A stretch of DNA of 64,000 nucleotides from Zelonia costaricensis (taxonomy: Eukaryota; Euglenozoa; Kinetoplastea; Trypanosomatida; Trypanosomatidae), in the NCBI GenBank assembly GCA_030849075.1, contig JASAOO010003565.1, forward strand, positions 1 to 64,000, read 5' to 3'. Each line of letters starts with the position of its first letter. Position 1 is the first letter of the stretch. Shown one piece after another: positions 17,161-30,399 of the stretch. A program made the position numbers and the translations under genes. Below the pieces are notes generated by a model that saw nothing but the letters and a program-made list of their open reading frames with translations, searched no databases and had not been told where the DNA came from.

Positions 17161-18752
17161 CGACCTGAACAGCACAGCACCAGAGGAAGCTCACCTTTAC
17201 CAGCTGACGTCAAGCAGGCCGGCGACGGTGCAGCTGTGCGTTGTATTGTTCTTCGTTTTTTTTAACTGTTTGTCAAGCGTTGAGTGCGTGTTGTGGGGTC
17301 AGTTTGCGACATGACTGAAGGACACCGCGGTGGCGCCCCGTGAAAGGCGCGCAAAAGAGGGGCGGAACGGAACGGCGGGAGGGGGGGGGAGGCGGTGCCA
17401 CGAAGTGAACAGCGTGTATCCAGCGACCGTGACGTGAGCACATACACGGCGAGAGAGGAGGAGGAAAAGCGCGGTGGTGAGAGAGAGACACAACGTCGCA
17501 CAGCACCTAACGAGGGGTGGGGGGAGGGGTGTTGCACGCGAGCACGATGTGTGGGGCGTCCGCGACTGGATACAAGAAACCTCCGAGAAGAAGGAGCACC
17601 ACCTGACAGCGTTCCAGACACGGGTTTCCCGCAGATGGTGCTTCAACACCGCCTTTTACTTCCCCGCACGCTTCCTTCTCCCTGTTCGCCGCGCGTACTC
17701 GGCCACCACCCCTCCACGGCTGTCCTTTCTCTCAGTTTCTTCCTCGATCCCCGTTGAAGCTGCTGGCGGTGTTCTTTTATTGCTCTCTCGTGCTTGGACA
17801 TACGTGCGGCTGCCTCGCGTCGGCACTGCCGGCAGTTGATACGAGCAAGGCGGCTGCCGCAGCAGCGGCAACAGCAGCGGTGGCGGTGCTCTTGTGCAAC
17901 TCACGTCCAGCTTACGGTGAAGAGAAGTGAGGCCAGTCAACACGCGCGGCGCTACACAGACACACAGACACACACACACACGCCCTCACACCCACACGCA
18001 ACCATGTAATTTGTAAGCCGCATGCGACGGACAAGTCGTACCAACTTGCTCGGCAACGCTCATGTACATTGTCACACATCGCCCCTCCGAGGCGCAATCA
18101 ACGCGACGTCGCACTTCATCGTCATCCTGGTCTCTTTCTCTCGCCTTAGCCCCCGGCTGCGTGCAACGGCAAAACCGCAGACTGGAGGGCGCGTCTTCAA
18201 GTACACAGACAAACGCACACATAGAGATACACACACGCATTGGAGGGACACCAGCGGGCACGCGGAAAGTGACAGCAAAACAAGAAACACAAACGCAGGA
18301 GCCGAGCGCCGAAAAGGGAACGGAGAGAGGCGGCGCGACGCTACCCTCCCTGTGGAAACGCAGAGACACGAACACCAACGCGGACACAGACGTACACAAA
18401 CACAAGCCCCAACGCACGAGGACACGAGGTGACACGCGAAAGCGAAAACGGAGCTGTAGAAGAAGAACAGAGAATCGAAGTGATGAAAGAAAGCGAGGGG
18501 AAGAGGAAAAGGAAGACGCTTTGTTTTGTTTTCTTTTTTGTTTTCTTTTGATACTGGGGGAACTCGACAGCCGTCAACGCACCGTCCCTCTCGGTATTCC
18601 TCCTGCCCTCACACTCACACCTGCTTCTTTTCTTGAGAGCCGGAAGGCCGTGGGGGCGGGGGCGGGGTGGACGGGGCCTTCCCGGCGGCCCCCCCCCCTT
18701 CTCCGTCGACGAAGGCTGCTGCCGAGGAGCTCCCGATGCCTGTCCCATGCAC
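17161..18752 (-). other. Intergenic: 5' UTR of dioxygenase gene and 3' UTR of adenylate kinase gene
   Basis: No gene is supported. Purine-rich stretches on the + strand (about 17345-17530) are the polypyrimidine tracts of the - strand. A CA repeat with G interruptions lies at about 17957-17993. Confidence 0.5.
17957..17993 (+). repeat. (CA)n microsatellite
   Basis: A CA-rich run with interspersed G, ending in a pure CACACACACACA stretch. It lies in the intergenic region between the dioxygenase and adenylate kinase genes. Confidence 0.8.
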
Positions 18753-19415
18753 CTACAGCTTCGACTGGGTCGGTGCCGCGGTCTTGCCGCGGAGGTGTTC
18801 GTTGATGCGCTTGCGCAGGTCCTTGAAGACCACCTTGATAGCCGGGTCCGCGTTGAGCTCGACAATAATGTCCGTGTAGTGCGCCATCAGCGCCGACTTC
18901 TGCTTGTTGTAAATCTGCATGCGACGCTCATGCTTCTCCTTCGTGTCGTCGGAGCGGATCTGCAGCCGGTCCACAATCTCCGGCGGCGGCGGATCACTCT
19001 TGAGGTTGTAAATGCGCCCCGTGACCGGATCGAGGCGGCGACACAAGCACCGGTCGAGCAAGATCTCGGGCGAAACGTCGAGGAATATCATCATGTCAAA
19101 CTTGAAGCCCCGCGCGCTGAGATCCTCCGCCTGGCGCAGGGTGCGCGGAAAGCCATCAAGAAGCACGCCGTGCTCCTGCACACTCGAGTCGCGCAGACGA
19201 CTGCATACGGTGTCCACCACCAGCTCGTCAGGAATTAGATTGCCCTCCGCCATGATGGCCGCACACTGCAGTCCAAGCGGGGAACGCTTGCGCACCTCTT
19301 CCCGCAGCAAGTTGCCTACACTGAGGTGCACAAAGCCGTACTGCTTCACCAGAAGCTCACTCACCGTCCCTTTCCCGCTCCCAGGGGCGCCGAAGAGAAT
19401 GATGAAGAGCGGCAT
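18753..19415 (-). CDS. Adenylate kinase with C-terminal SKL (glycosomal, 220 aa)
   Basis: The enzyme interconverts ATP + AMP and 2 ADP. The P-loop GAPGSGKGT is at residues 9-17, the NMP-binding region begins with [12 protein letters not shown], the DGFPRTLRQ motif is at 87-95, and the LID starts with [19 protein letters not shown] at 126-143. RSDD near 154-157 supplies a catalytic arginine. The LID has no four-Cys zinc site. The last three residues are SKL, the canonical PTS1 signal, so import into glycosomes is predicted, where the enzyme would balance adenylates for the glycolytic kinases. There is no N-terminal extension. The + strand A12 run at about 19451-19462 could be its polypyrimidine tract. 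Confidence 0.93.
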   Translation of the reverse strand: MPLFIILFGAPGSGKGTVSELLVKQYGFVHLSVGNLLREEVRKRSPLGLQCAAIMAEGNLIPDELVVDTVCSRLRDSSVQEHGVLLDGFPRTLRQAEDLSARGFKFDMMIFLDVSPEILLDRCLCRRLDPVTGRIYNLKSDPPPPEIVDRLQIRSDDTKEKHERRMQIYNKQKSALMAHYTDIIVELNADPAIKVVFKDLRKRINEHLRGKTAAPTQSKL

Positions 19416-21077
19416 GACGGGCTACACGTGTGGGCACGCGTCAGTGTGCAAAAAAAAAAAAATGCGCCTCACATGTACGACTGTGCTGCAACGCCACCTG
19501 ACCACCGGTCGGGCGATGACGAGAGACACGGGAGATGAGTAAGGCAGCAGCTCTCTGCGGCTGGATTACGAAGTGAGAAACTTGCAGACGGGTGAGGCGA
19601 GGCCGACCAGGCCAACAGCAGTGGAGTCGGGGGTGTGGGGAAGGGGAGGGAGGGGGGCGCGGTGTGCATGCGGTATCTTTGCGAGCAGACTCCCTACAAG
19701 CGCGCTAGACAACGGTGGCGTGTAGGAGCGAGACTGGACGGCAGTGCGGCGTCACCGACATGCACGCGCACACGGGTGAGGGGAGCACAAGGAGGGAAGG
19801 AGAGTGGAGGTCAATGTGGTTGGGAAAAAAAAAACAGATGAAACGGACAAATATCCTGGAAAGGGGAGACGCCACAGCGAGTGAAGGAGGGGGAGAGGGG
19901 GGTGATAGCAATGAATGATGGCCCGCCACGGCGGGTGTGCTGAGTGGCGCGCTCAGTATCGGTAGGCGCACGTGACAACACGCCACTCAGTGATGAGGAG
20001 GGGGAGGGGGGATGAGCCCTCTGGGTGTGTGTTCGTGTGCCGCGGCGTCACCCTTCGACCATCCCTATAACGTATGTCTCACTGCTTGTCTACGACACAC
20101 GCGTTCATGCGCATCCGCTGCCTTGCTCTGGGCAAAAAGATGCTACGCGCAGTCTCTCTCTCTCACGCCGCCTCTCCTTAGCAGAGCTTCTTGGTTGTTG
20201 CGTTTCCAGTAGCAAGTGCAGCGTCTTCAAGGGGTTCACTGGTCTAGCTGTGCTTCTCGGAGGCGTCCTGTTTTCTTCTCATGTACGACTGGCTGCACAT
20301 CAGGGGGCAATAGAACGTCTCCAGAGGTGGAACCTGGCAGGGAGGGGCGGAGTCGGAGACGAAAAGAGAGCCGAGTCGCGGGCGGCTCAACATCACCCTG
20401 GGCACCACGCCCGCTACCGCCGGGCGCGTGCTCGATGGGCGCACGTGACCACGACACACACATACACAAACGGATGCCGGCACCCGCGACACGTTGGAAA
20501 TACGAATAACCGAAAGCACAGATCGGCCGCAACAGACAAGTGATGAAAAGAGAGGAGCTACCGACGGAGTCGGCCTGGCTGGGAGAAAGGAGAAACAGCG
20601 AAAGAGACAGCAGCGGCGTGGCTACGGCAGGGAGACGGAGGGAAAGGTCAAAGGGGGGCTCTCCGCATGCGGCGGCGGGCCGCCACGGCTACACCGCGAG
20701 AGAGCGAGCGCAAGAGAGCACACGCCTTCAAAAAGCCCGCACGGCCGACACGTCCGCGGCGCATGCCGGGCCTCCTCACAACACCACACACCGAGGGCAA
20801 ACCTACCTCGGATGAAAGGGACGAAGAAACCACCAGCAACCACAGAAAAAAAAAAAAAGAGAAGAGCACGTGCGGCGGAAGTCACCGCTTGTCGCTCCAC
20901 TCCTATTGCCTTGCCCTCCATCCACCACGGCACTCGACCGCCTCCTTGTTAAATTCTGCTTTGCAACAGGGCTGACCGAGGTGATGGCACCGTGCGCCAG
21001 CCACGCCAGAGCATTGCTACAGTGTCTTGAGCACACGCACGCACGGGCGGGCGCGAGACACAAGGCGACAACACTGC
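19416..21077 (-). other. Intergenic: adenylate kinase 5' region and VCP 3' UTR
   Basis: No gene is supported over about 1.66 kb. Purine-rich + strand tracts occur near 19635-19660 and 19780-19910, an A-run near 19827-19835 and an A12 near 20846-20857. The frames open here give low-complexity Arg/Ser/Thr-rich translations. The 3' UTR of the VCP gene must take up the right-hand part. Confidence 0.5.
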
Positions 21078-24781
<3,704 letters not shown>

Positions 24782-26779
24782 TTAGCCAAAAACCGATTGA
24801 AACGTGTAGTACAGCCCACCAAACCAGACCACCACAGTCAAGGCTAGGTAGAAGTAGTACCGGCACCGCGCAACCGAGTAGGGGCCCTTGAAGAGTAGAA
24901 GAAGGTAGTCCTTGTAGTCGTACGTCTCCTTGTCCCCGTTCAGGGCGTGCTCCACCTGCAGCGCCAGCAGCGTCGGCACGGTGATCATGAGGTGCACCCC
25001 CGCAAACGACCCGAGAAAGCTGGCGAAGATGTTGATGGTGTCACCGCCGATGCAGGCGGCGATGAGCCCAAACGTGGCGTTGAGTGCGACGCGCAGCAGA
25101 AACGCCTTGGTCCTGTTGCTGCTGATACTCACGCCAAACGCCTTGTCCACGATCTGGATCGCCGGCACGTACTGGATCGGGAAGCCAAAGATGAGGCTCA
25201 GTCCCAGCAGGACCTGCAGGACCTGCTTCACGATGCTTGGTGGCAGCGCCAGCACGACGGATGTGTGCAACTTGTCCCCATACGCCACGTAGCCGAGCAC
25301 GCCGAAGAAAACGTAGAAGCTCACGATAGCCACCAGCGTGTAGCGCAGCACCTCCCCAAACTGCACCCGCTTCTCCGGCGCGACGCTGTTCTCAACCGGC
25401 AGCACGACGCCGATGCCCTCCAGCGAGAACATGTGCCCCGAAATAAAGACGAGCAGACGCGCCGTTGGGATGGCTGCCTGGACGCCCTTGGCCGCACCCG
25501 CTTTTGCCAGGTTTTCGATGTCCACGACAGTGGTGCCGGCAAGCACGGCTAGCACAAAGACGCCAGCCAGCATGGACGCGTAGACGAGCAGGTGCAGCTT
25601 GTTCGAAATGAACGTCATCGGCGTCACGACGACGGTGCTCAGGGCGACAAACGTTGGGTAGGCCCAGCCCTTGTGGACCAGCGGCGCAAACATCGACGAG
25701 GCGTACTGCAGAAACATGATGCAAAAGCCGAACTGCGTGAAGACGAGCGCACACTGCACAAACTTCTGGAAAACGTCGCCGAGCACAAACTTCACCACCG
25801 CAGGGTACGTCTTCACCTCCACGTGGTTGATGCGGTGCTTGACGTGCAGCAGCGAGACGGCGCAGTCCACCATGAGCGCACCAAGCAGCGCCACGCACAC
25901 CGCGCCGACGAGGTAGCCGGCGTCCTGGTAGTACGTGGGCAGAAGAAAGACGCCGGCGCCGACGTTGGCCTTGAAGATGTGGAAGGCCGCGCCGTAGAGA
26001 GAAGCGTAGTGGTGCCCGCCGGGACCGCCGGTCGAGGAGGCGGCGCTCATGAACGATGTGTCAAGTCCAAATCTCGCAAACTCGAGACTCTCCTCGCCAA
26101 CACTGCGGCGGAAGTGGTCGTGCGAGCCAGGCTGGCGCCGCAGCCGCTTCCCACCGTCGCCGACGTCGATCACGGCGCCCTCCTCGTCCAGCACGCTTGT
26201 CGCCGCGTTATGCGGCGGCTCCTGGCTGCCCTCCAGCTGCGCCACAGCCCCTATCGCCCCCTTGTCCTGGTCCAGCGCGCCGTCCTGGGCTGGCGTGACG
26301 GGAATGCTCTCGAAGGTGGCGAGCTGCACCGCGGGCAGCTCGGCACCCGCAGCCCCACCGCTCCTGCTGGCGCGCGGGGTTTGCACGGTGCTCATGGCCG
26401 GAGTCACGAACGTGCTCTGCAGCGAAAGCGGGTTGCTGAGGAAGGACTGGTTGCGCCGCGGCGGGCTGGCGCTCCACGAGGTGGTGGCGGCGCCGTCATG
26501 GCCGGAGCCTGCCCCGGCAGCGGACACAAGGCGCCGCGGCGTCAGCGGCTCCAGCGAGGCGAAACTGCCCGCGACGCTCGCCTGGCGCGGCAGCGGAGCG
26601 GGTGCCTGGGCGGACGACAGGGACGCCTCGTGCGACACGGCAGGGGAGAGCGCGCGACTGAGGCCGGCTGCCGCAGCCCCGTCATCGTCGAGCGGCCCGC
26701 CGGCCTCGGTGGTGAGGTGCGCGAGCCGCGGCGTCTCCGTCTCCATGGCCGCGGCCACTGGCGGGTCAGGCGACAGCAT
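24782..26779 (-). CDS. Amino-acid transporter, AAAP/SLC32-36-like (665 aa)
   Basis: The C-terminal 415 residues are an amino acid/auxin permease fold (PF01490) with about 11 membrane spans. It opens with AAFHIFKANVGAGVFLLPTYY, the family's unwound TM1 motif, and continues with further hydrophobic helices, including FPIQYVPAIQIVDK and the final LTVVVWFGGLYYTF. The first 250 residues are hydrophilic, rich in Ser, Ala, Pro and acidic residues, much longer than in most homologues, and probably a cytosolic regulatory tail. An alternative start at 26746 would remove 11 residues. The substrate cannot be told from sequence; trypanosomatid members carry neutral, basic or proline-type amino acids. Confidence 0.9.
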   Translation of the reverse strand: MLSPDPPVAAAMETETPRLAHLTTEAGGPLDDDGAAAAGLSRALSPAVSHEASLSSAQAPAPLPRQASVAGSFASLEPLTPRRLVSAAGAGSGHDGAATTSWSASPPRRNQSFLSNPLSLQSTFVTPAMSTVQTPRASRSGGAAGAELPAVQLATFESIPVTPAQDGALDQDKGAIGAVAQLEGSQEPPHNAATSVLDEEGAVIDVGDGGKRLRRQPGSHDHFRRSVGEESLEFARFGLDTSFMSAASSTGGPGGHHYASLYGAAFHIFKANVGAGVFLLPTYYQDAGYLVGAVCVALLGALMVDCAVSLLHVKHRINHVEVKTYPAVVKFVLGDVFQKFVQCALVFTQFGFCIMFLQYASSMFAPLVHKGWAYPTFVALSTVVVTPMTFISNKLHLLVYASMLAGVFVLAVLAGTTVVDIENLAKAGAAKGVQAAIPTARLLVFISGHMFSLEGIGVVLPVENSVAPEKRVQFGEVLRYTLVAIVSFYVFFGVLGYVAYGDKLHTSVVLALPPSIVKQVLQVLLGLSLIFGFPIQYVPAIQIVDKAFGVSISSNRTKAFLLRVALNATFGLIAACIGGDTINIFASFLGSFAGVHLMITVPTLLALQVEHALNGDKETYDYKDYLLLLFKGPYSVARCRYYFYLALTVVVWFGGLYYTFQSVFG

Positions 26780-28085
26780 CGCGTCCTGCCTGCGTCGGTG
26801 CAGGACAAGGCAGGGAGCCTAGAAAAGCAAGAAACAGGAAGTAGCGACAGAGAACGCAGCCGTGCTCCCAGACGAGCAATACGGCACGCGGTCGGTAGCG
26901 CAAAGACCCGCAACCCGCCGAGTTTCGTCGCGACTGGCAAAGAGAAAAGGAGACGAGAGTCAGCGTGCGTGGAGAAAGAGGAGCGTATGAGAGAATGGGA
27001 ACAGCAGCCGGAGCGGCCCCCAGTCGAGAGTCTCGACAACAGGACACGAAGCGGCAGTGTAAAAGTGGGCACCGAAGGCGAGCCTGAAGACCACCAACAG
27101 AAGTGAAGGCGGGTTTTGTTTTTGTGAGGTGTGTTCTCTCTCGTGCCGGTCAGGGTGCGGCTAAGGTGTAAGGGGAGGAGGGGGGGGGAGGGCAGCGAAT
27201 TTAAGACTCCCACTGAATTAAACGAACCGCTCGTGCGGCCGGCGCGCCAGAGCAACAGCGCAGCACCTCCGATGGCAAAGCAAAGAAAAGGGGTCACACG
27301 GGGCCGACGCGAAAAAATAAGAAAACCAAAAAGAGGAGCCGCTGCAGTTGCGTGTGAGCAGTCCACTGCGGGTCGTGTTTTCTTTTTTTTTCTCCTTTTT
27401 GCAGCGTTAGTGAGTGGCGATGAAAAAGAGGCGTGCTCGTAGAGGCAGTGCCCGATCTGTGAGCGGGACGTGAGCCGTGTCGGCGCGAGAGGTCGCGCGA
27501 AGAGAGGCGGAGAAACCGAGTGAGGGGAAGGGCAGCCGTGCATTAAAGGCAGCGAGACACGGGGCACGCAAAGTGTAGGGGAAGCGCAGCAGCGAGCTCG
27601 CTTCAAATCCCAGCAGAAGGAAAAGGTGCTGAGCCACAACCCACAGAGCACGGCCACGAAAACCCGGCGAGCGGGAAAGATGGACCAGCGTGGTGGCAGG
27701 ACGGTTTCTCCTGATGGGAGTCCGGAGGGAGTGGGATGCTAAATCGAATGTCGCTTTCGCTTTCTCATTTTCTTCTTGGGGGAGAGGGGAGCACGCACGT
27801 TGACTTCACATGGCGGACGAGAACCATCGGCAAATCAGTATATAAAAAACGAAGCTCGGAGCTCACGCAACACCGACAACGTGGACGCGGCGGCACAGGC
27901 ACAGCGCGTGGACCCGGCACGCCGCCAACCGCGGCTCGGCCCACCCACGTAACTCCACAGAACCCCAGACGTAACGGCGGCGAGAGGAGAGAGTTAGTAT
28001 ACATCAGCGCTACACCGCAGAGTTTCCAACACGGAAGCGGCGCTGTCGACGGAGAGGAAACGAACAACGCTGCAGCCCTGCAGCC
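26780..28085 (-). other. Intergenic
   Basis: No gene is supported. A purine-rich + strand block near 27160-27195 and A-rich stretches around 27310-27330 are candidate polypyrimidine tracts for the transporter mRNA; the rest is the 3' UTR of the gene on the right. Confidence 0.5.
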
Positions 28086-29753
28086 TCAGCGGTGCGTGCT
28101 GGCAATGAGCGCCGGCAGAGAGATGCGCAGGGCGTCGGTGCCGCGTGGATTCTCGAGGATAATGGCGCGGCACGACGGCACGTTGCCGAGTCCCCACAAG
28201 GCGCGGTTCCCGTTCACGAGGAGGCTGTCCAGGTCCTTGTACTCGAAGATGATGTGGATGATGAGGTCGATGAGATACGTGACGCTTGTGGCGCCGTACT
28301 GGGCAACATCGTGGCACACCAGCTCCACCGTGTGCGGGTACTGCGCGAGCTCAGCGACAAACCCGACCACCATCTCCATCAAAAAGATCTGCCGCGGCTT
28401 CTCTTCGATGAGATGGATAATGTGCTCAATAATGCGCTGCTGCACCAGCTGCCGCGCAAACTCTTCGTTGAGGCGCACCAGCGTCGAGAAAAAGCTGAGC
28501 GCAAACTTCTGCAGCACGATGCTGTCGCGAAACTGCTGAAAGCCCGGGTACAGGGCCGCCATTGCACGAGCGCCGAGTGCTTGCGAGAAGTTTGGCGTGG
28601 TGCGGCAGCCGCCGATGTTGTGCAGCAGCACCGCACCAAGCTGCAGCACCGTCTCGTTGGCTGGGAACGCCTCCACGACGTCCAAAATCGTGCGCACTCC
28701 CTCCATCTCGCAGATCATCGCGAGGTGTGCCTCCTCGCCTATGCTGACGTTCCACAGCGCGCGCAGGCCGGCCTCGGCGAGCGCTTGGTCGTTGCGGAAC
28801 AGACTAAGGTTCTGCAAGATTACCTCGATGCCGCCGTTCACGGCGATGCTGTTGACCAGCTCCGGCTTCGCCGTCAATTCGCACAACCGGCACGTCACCT
28901 GCTGCGCCATTGCGCGGCCCTTGAAGTTGGCCAGAATCGCGACGATGCGGGTGACGTCGTTCGTCACGTACCAGGTGTCCCACACGCTTTCAAACGTCAC
29001 GTCCTCTTGCGGCAGCTGCGGCAGCTGCACATTCGCGAACAGGTGCTTGACGATCGAGATGAGTGACAGAACGCGGTTCACGACGCCCTCTCCGTCGGTG
29101 CGCGTTTGCGACTGCAGCCCGACAAGCTGCCCGTTTTCGTTGAAGGCGGGGCACCCAAGCGTCGTCCAGCTCCCGTTCGACTTCAGGAAGCAGAGGTCGC
29201 CGCGGCAGCGCAGCACCTCCTCGAACCGCTTCTGCTCCACGTACGGCGCCGGGGCGTGCTCGAGGGTGCCCTCACTCGATGCGGCACCGCCGAAGCGCGA
29301 CGACACCGACTTGCGCTCCGCCGCCGCACCCGTCGCGCTGCCGTCCAGCGCGGCGGCGTCGCCGATGGGGTGCTCGACGATGAGCAGCACGTCGCCCTCC
29401 TCCACCGGCGTCCAGCCGCGCGCGGTGAGGGCGACGTGCACCGGCGTCACATTGAAGAGCGGGGCCTCCTCGCAGCTGATGAGGCAGTAGTCCATCTCGG
29501 CCGGGTAGCGGGAGGCGAAGTAGTAGCGGTGGGGCTGCAACTGCACGTCGACGGGGCGCTTCTTGGTGCCCTCGAAAAACGTGGCGACAATGCGGGATGC
29601 TCGTGTCTGCGACGGCACCGCGACGGAGGACGTGAGCAGCAGCCCGGGGGCCACCAGCACGCCGGAGCCGACCGTCTTGTTTGTGGCGACCTCCCGCAGC
29701 CGGCACACCGCCGGCACGTTGATGCGGTTGTTGTTGGTCAGAGTCGTCGTCAT
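28086..29753 (-). CDS. Trypsin-fold pseudoprotease fused to armadillo-like repeats (555 aa)
   Basis: Residues 1-240 read as a trypsin-like double beta-barrel of the bacterial V8/HtrA kind: GSGVLVAPGLLLTSSVAV at the first motif, a YPAEMDYCLISCE strand with the Asp, VLLIVEHPIGD, and LGCPAFNENGQLVGLQSQ at the nucleophile motif. The catalytic His is replaced by Ser (LTSSV where active enzymes have LT-x-x-H) and the Ser of GSP by Cys (GCP), so classical activity is not expected. Residues about 270-550 are helical repeats of armadillo type (for example ALAEAGLRALWNVSI, LQLGAVLLHNIGGC, NGNRALWGLGNVP), suggesting a binding scaffold. The frame extends upstream to 30218, but that part translates UTR-like sequence; ATG 29753 begins the first beta strand. 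Confidence 0.75.
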   Translation of the reverse strand: MTTTLTNNNRINVPAVCRLREVATNKTVGSGVLVAPGLLLTSSVAVPSQTRASRIVATFFEGTKKRPVDVQLQPHRYYFASRYPAEMDYCLISCEEAPLFNVTPVHVALTARGWTPVEEGDVLLIVEHPIGDAAALDGSATGAAAERKSVSSRFGGAASSEGTLEHAPAPYVEQKRFEEVLRCRGDLCFLKSNGSWTTLGCPAFNENGQLVGLQSQTRTDGEGVVNRVLSLISIVKHLFANVQLPQLPQEDVTFESVWDTWYVTNDVTRIVAILANFKGRAMAQQVTCRLCELTAKPELVNSIAVNGGIEVILQNLSLFRNDQALAEAGLRALWNVSIGEEAHLAMICEMEGVRTILDVVEAFPANETVLQLGAVLLHNIGGCRTTPNFSQALGARAMAALYPGFQQFRDSIVLQKFALSFFSTLVRLNEEFARQLVQQRIIEHIIHLIEEKPRQIFLMEMVVGFVAELAQYPHTVELVCHDVAQYGATSVTYLIDLIIHIIFEYKDLDSLLVNGNRALWGLGNVPSCRAIILENPRGTDALRISLPALIASTHR

Positions 29754-30399
29754 TCTCAGAGCGCCTGCGTGCTGCGGACGGGCAGTGCGCCATGTATGAA
29801 GCGCAGGGCAGAGAAACGACGAGAAAAGAAAGCGCAGAAAGTGCGATCGCCGAGTTCCTTGCATTCCTCCTTTCGCTTTTTTAGCGCTGCAGCGTGCGTG
29901 CGCACCAGACGGGAGGCACCACCACACGGAGCAGGGACAGTGTTCAAAAAGGACACTCTCAGCACCGCAGCGGAGGCGGGTGCTTGTTTGTTGCTGTTGG
30001 TCAACGTCAAACTGCAGCCGCTGAGGCACACACCACCGACAAGAAGTTGGGGTCTTGCTTCGGCGCAGTGCGTAAACGAGAGCTCTGCGAACGGTGTGAA
30101 AGGCGCCGTTGAATTGCCACGAGAAGCCTGCACCGTTGTTATCGTTTTTTTTGTTGTTGTTGGTGGTGGTGCTTGCATTGCCTTGGCCCCCCCCCATTCT
30201 TCTACTTGGTGCGCTCAAGCTGGGGTTCCCTGAGGGGAGGGGGGGAAAGAAACACGGGAAAAAAGGGTGGACAAGTCCGACTGTGCACGAGGGCGCCTTC
30301 TATGCGCCACTCTCACGCGGGGAGGGGGGGTGGCGCCAATACACCCCCGCCCCCTCCCTCCAATGGCGTTCGTTTCTTCACCTCGACGACCTCTCGCTA
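29754..30399 (-). other. Intergenic
   Basis: No gene seen. A purine-rich + strand stretch at about 29798-29845 is a candidate polypyrimidine tract for the gene to its left. It also contains T-rich (30144-30170) and C/G-run segments near 30188-30245. Confidence 0.5.
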
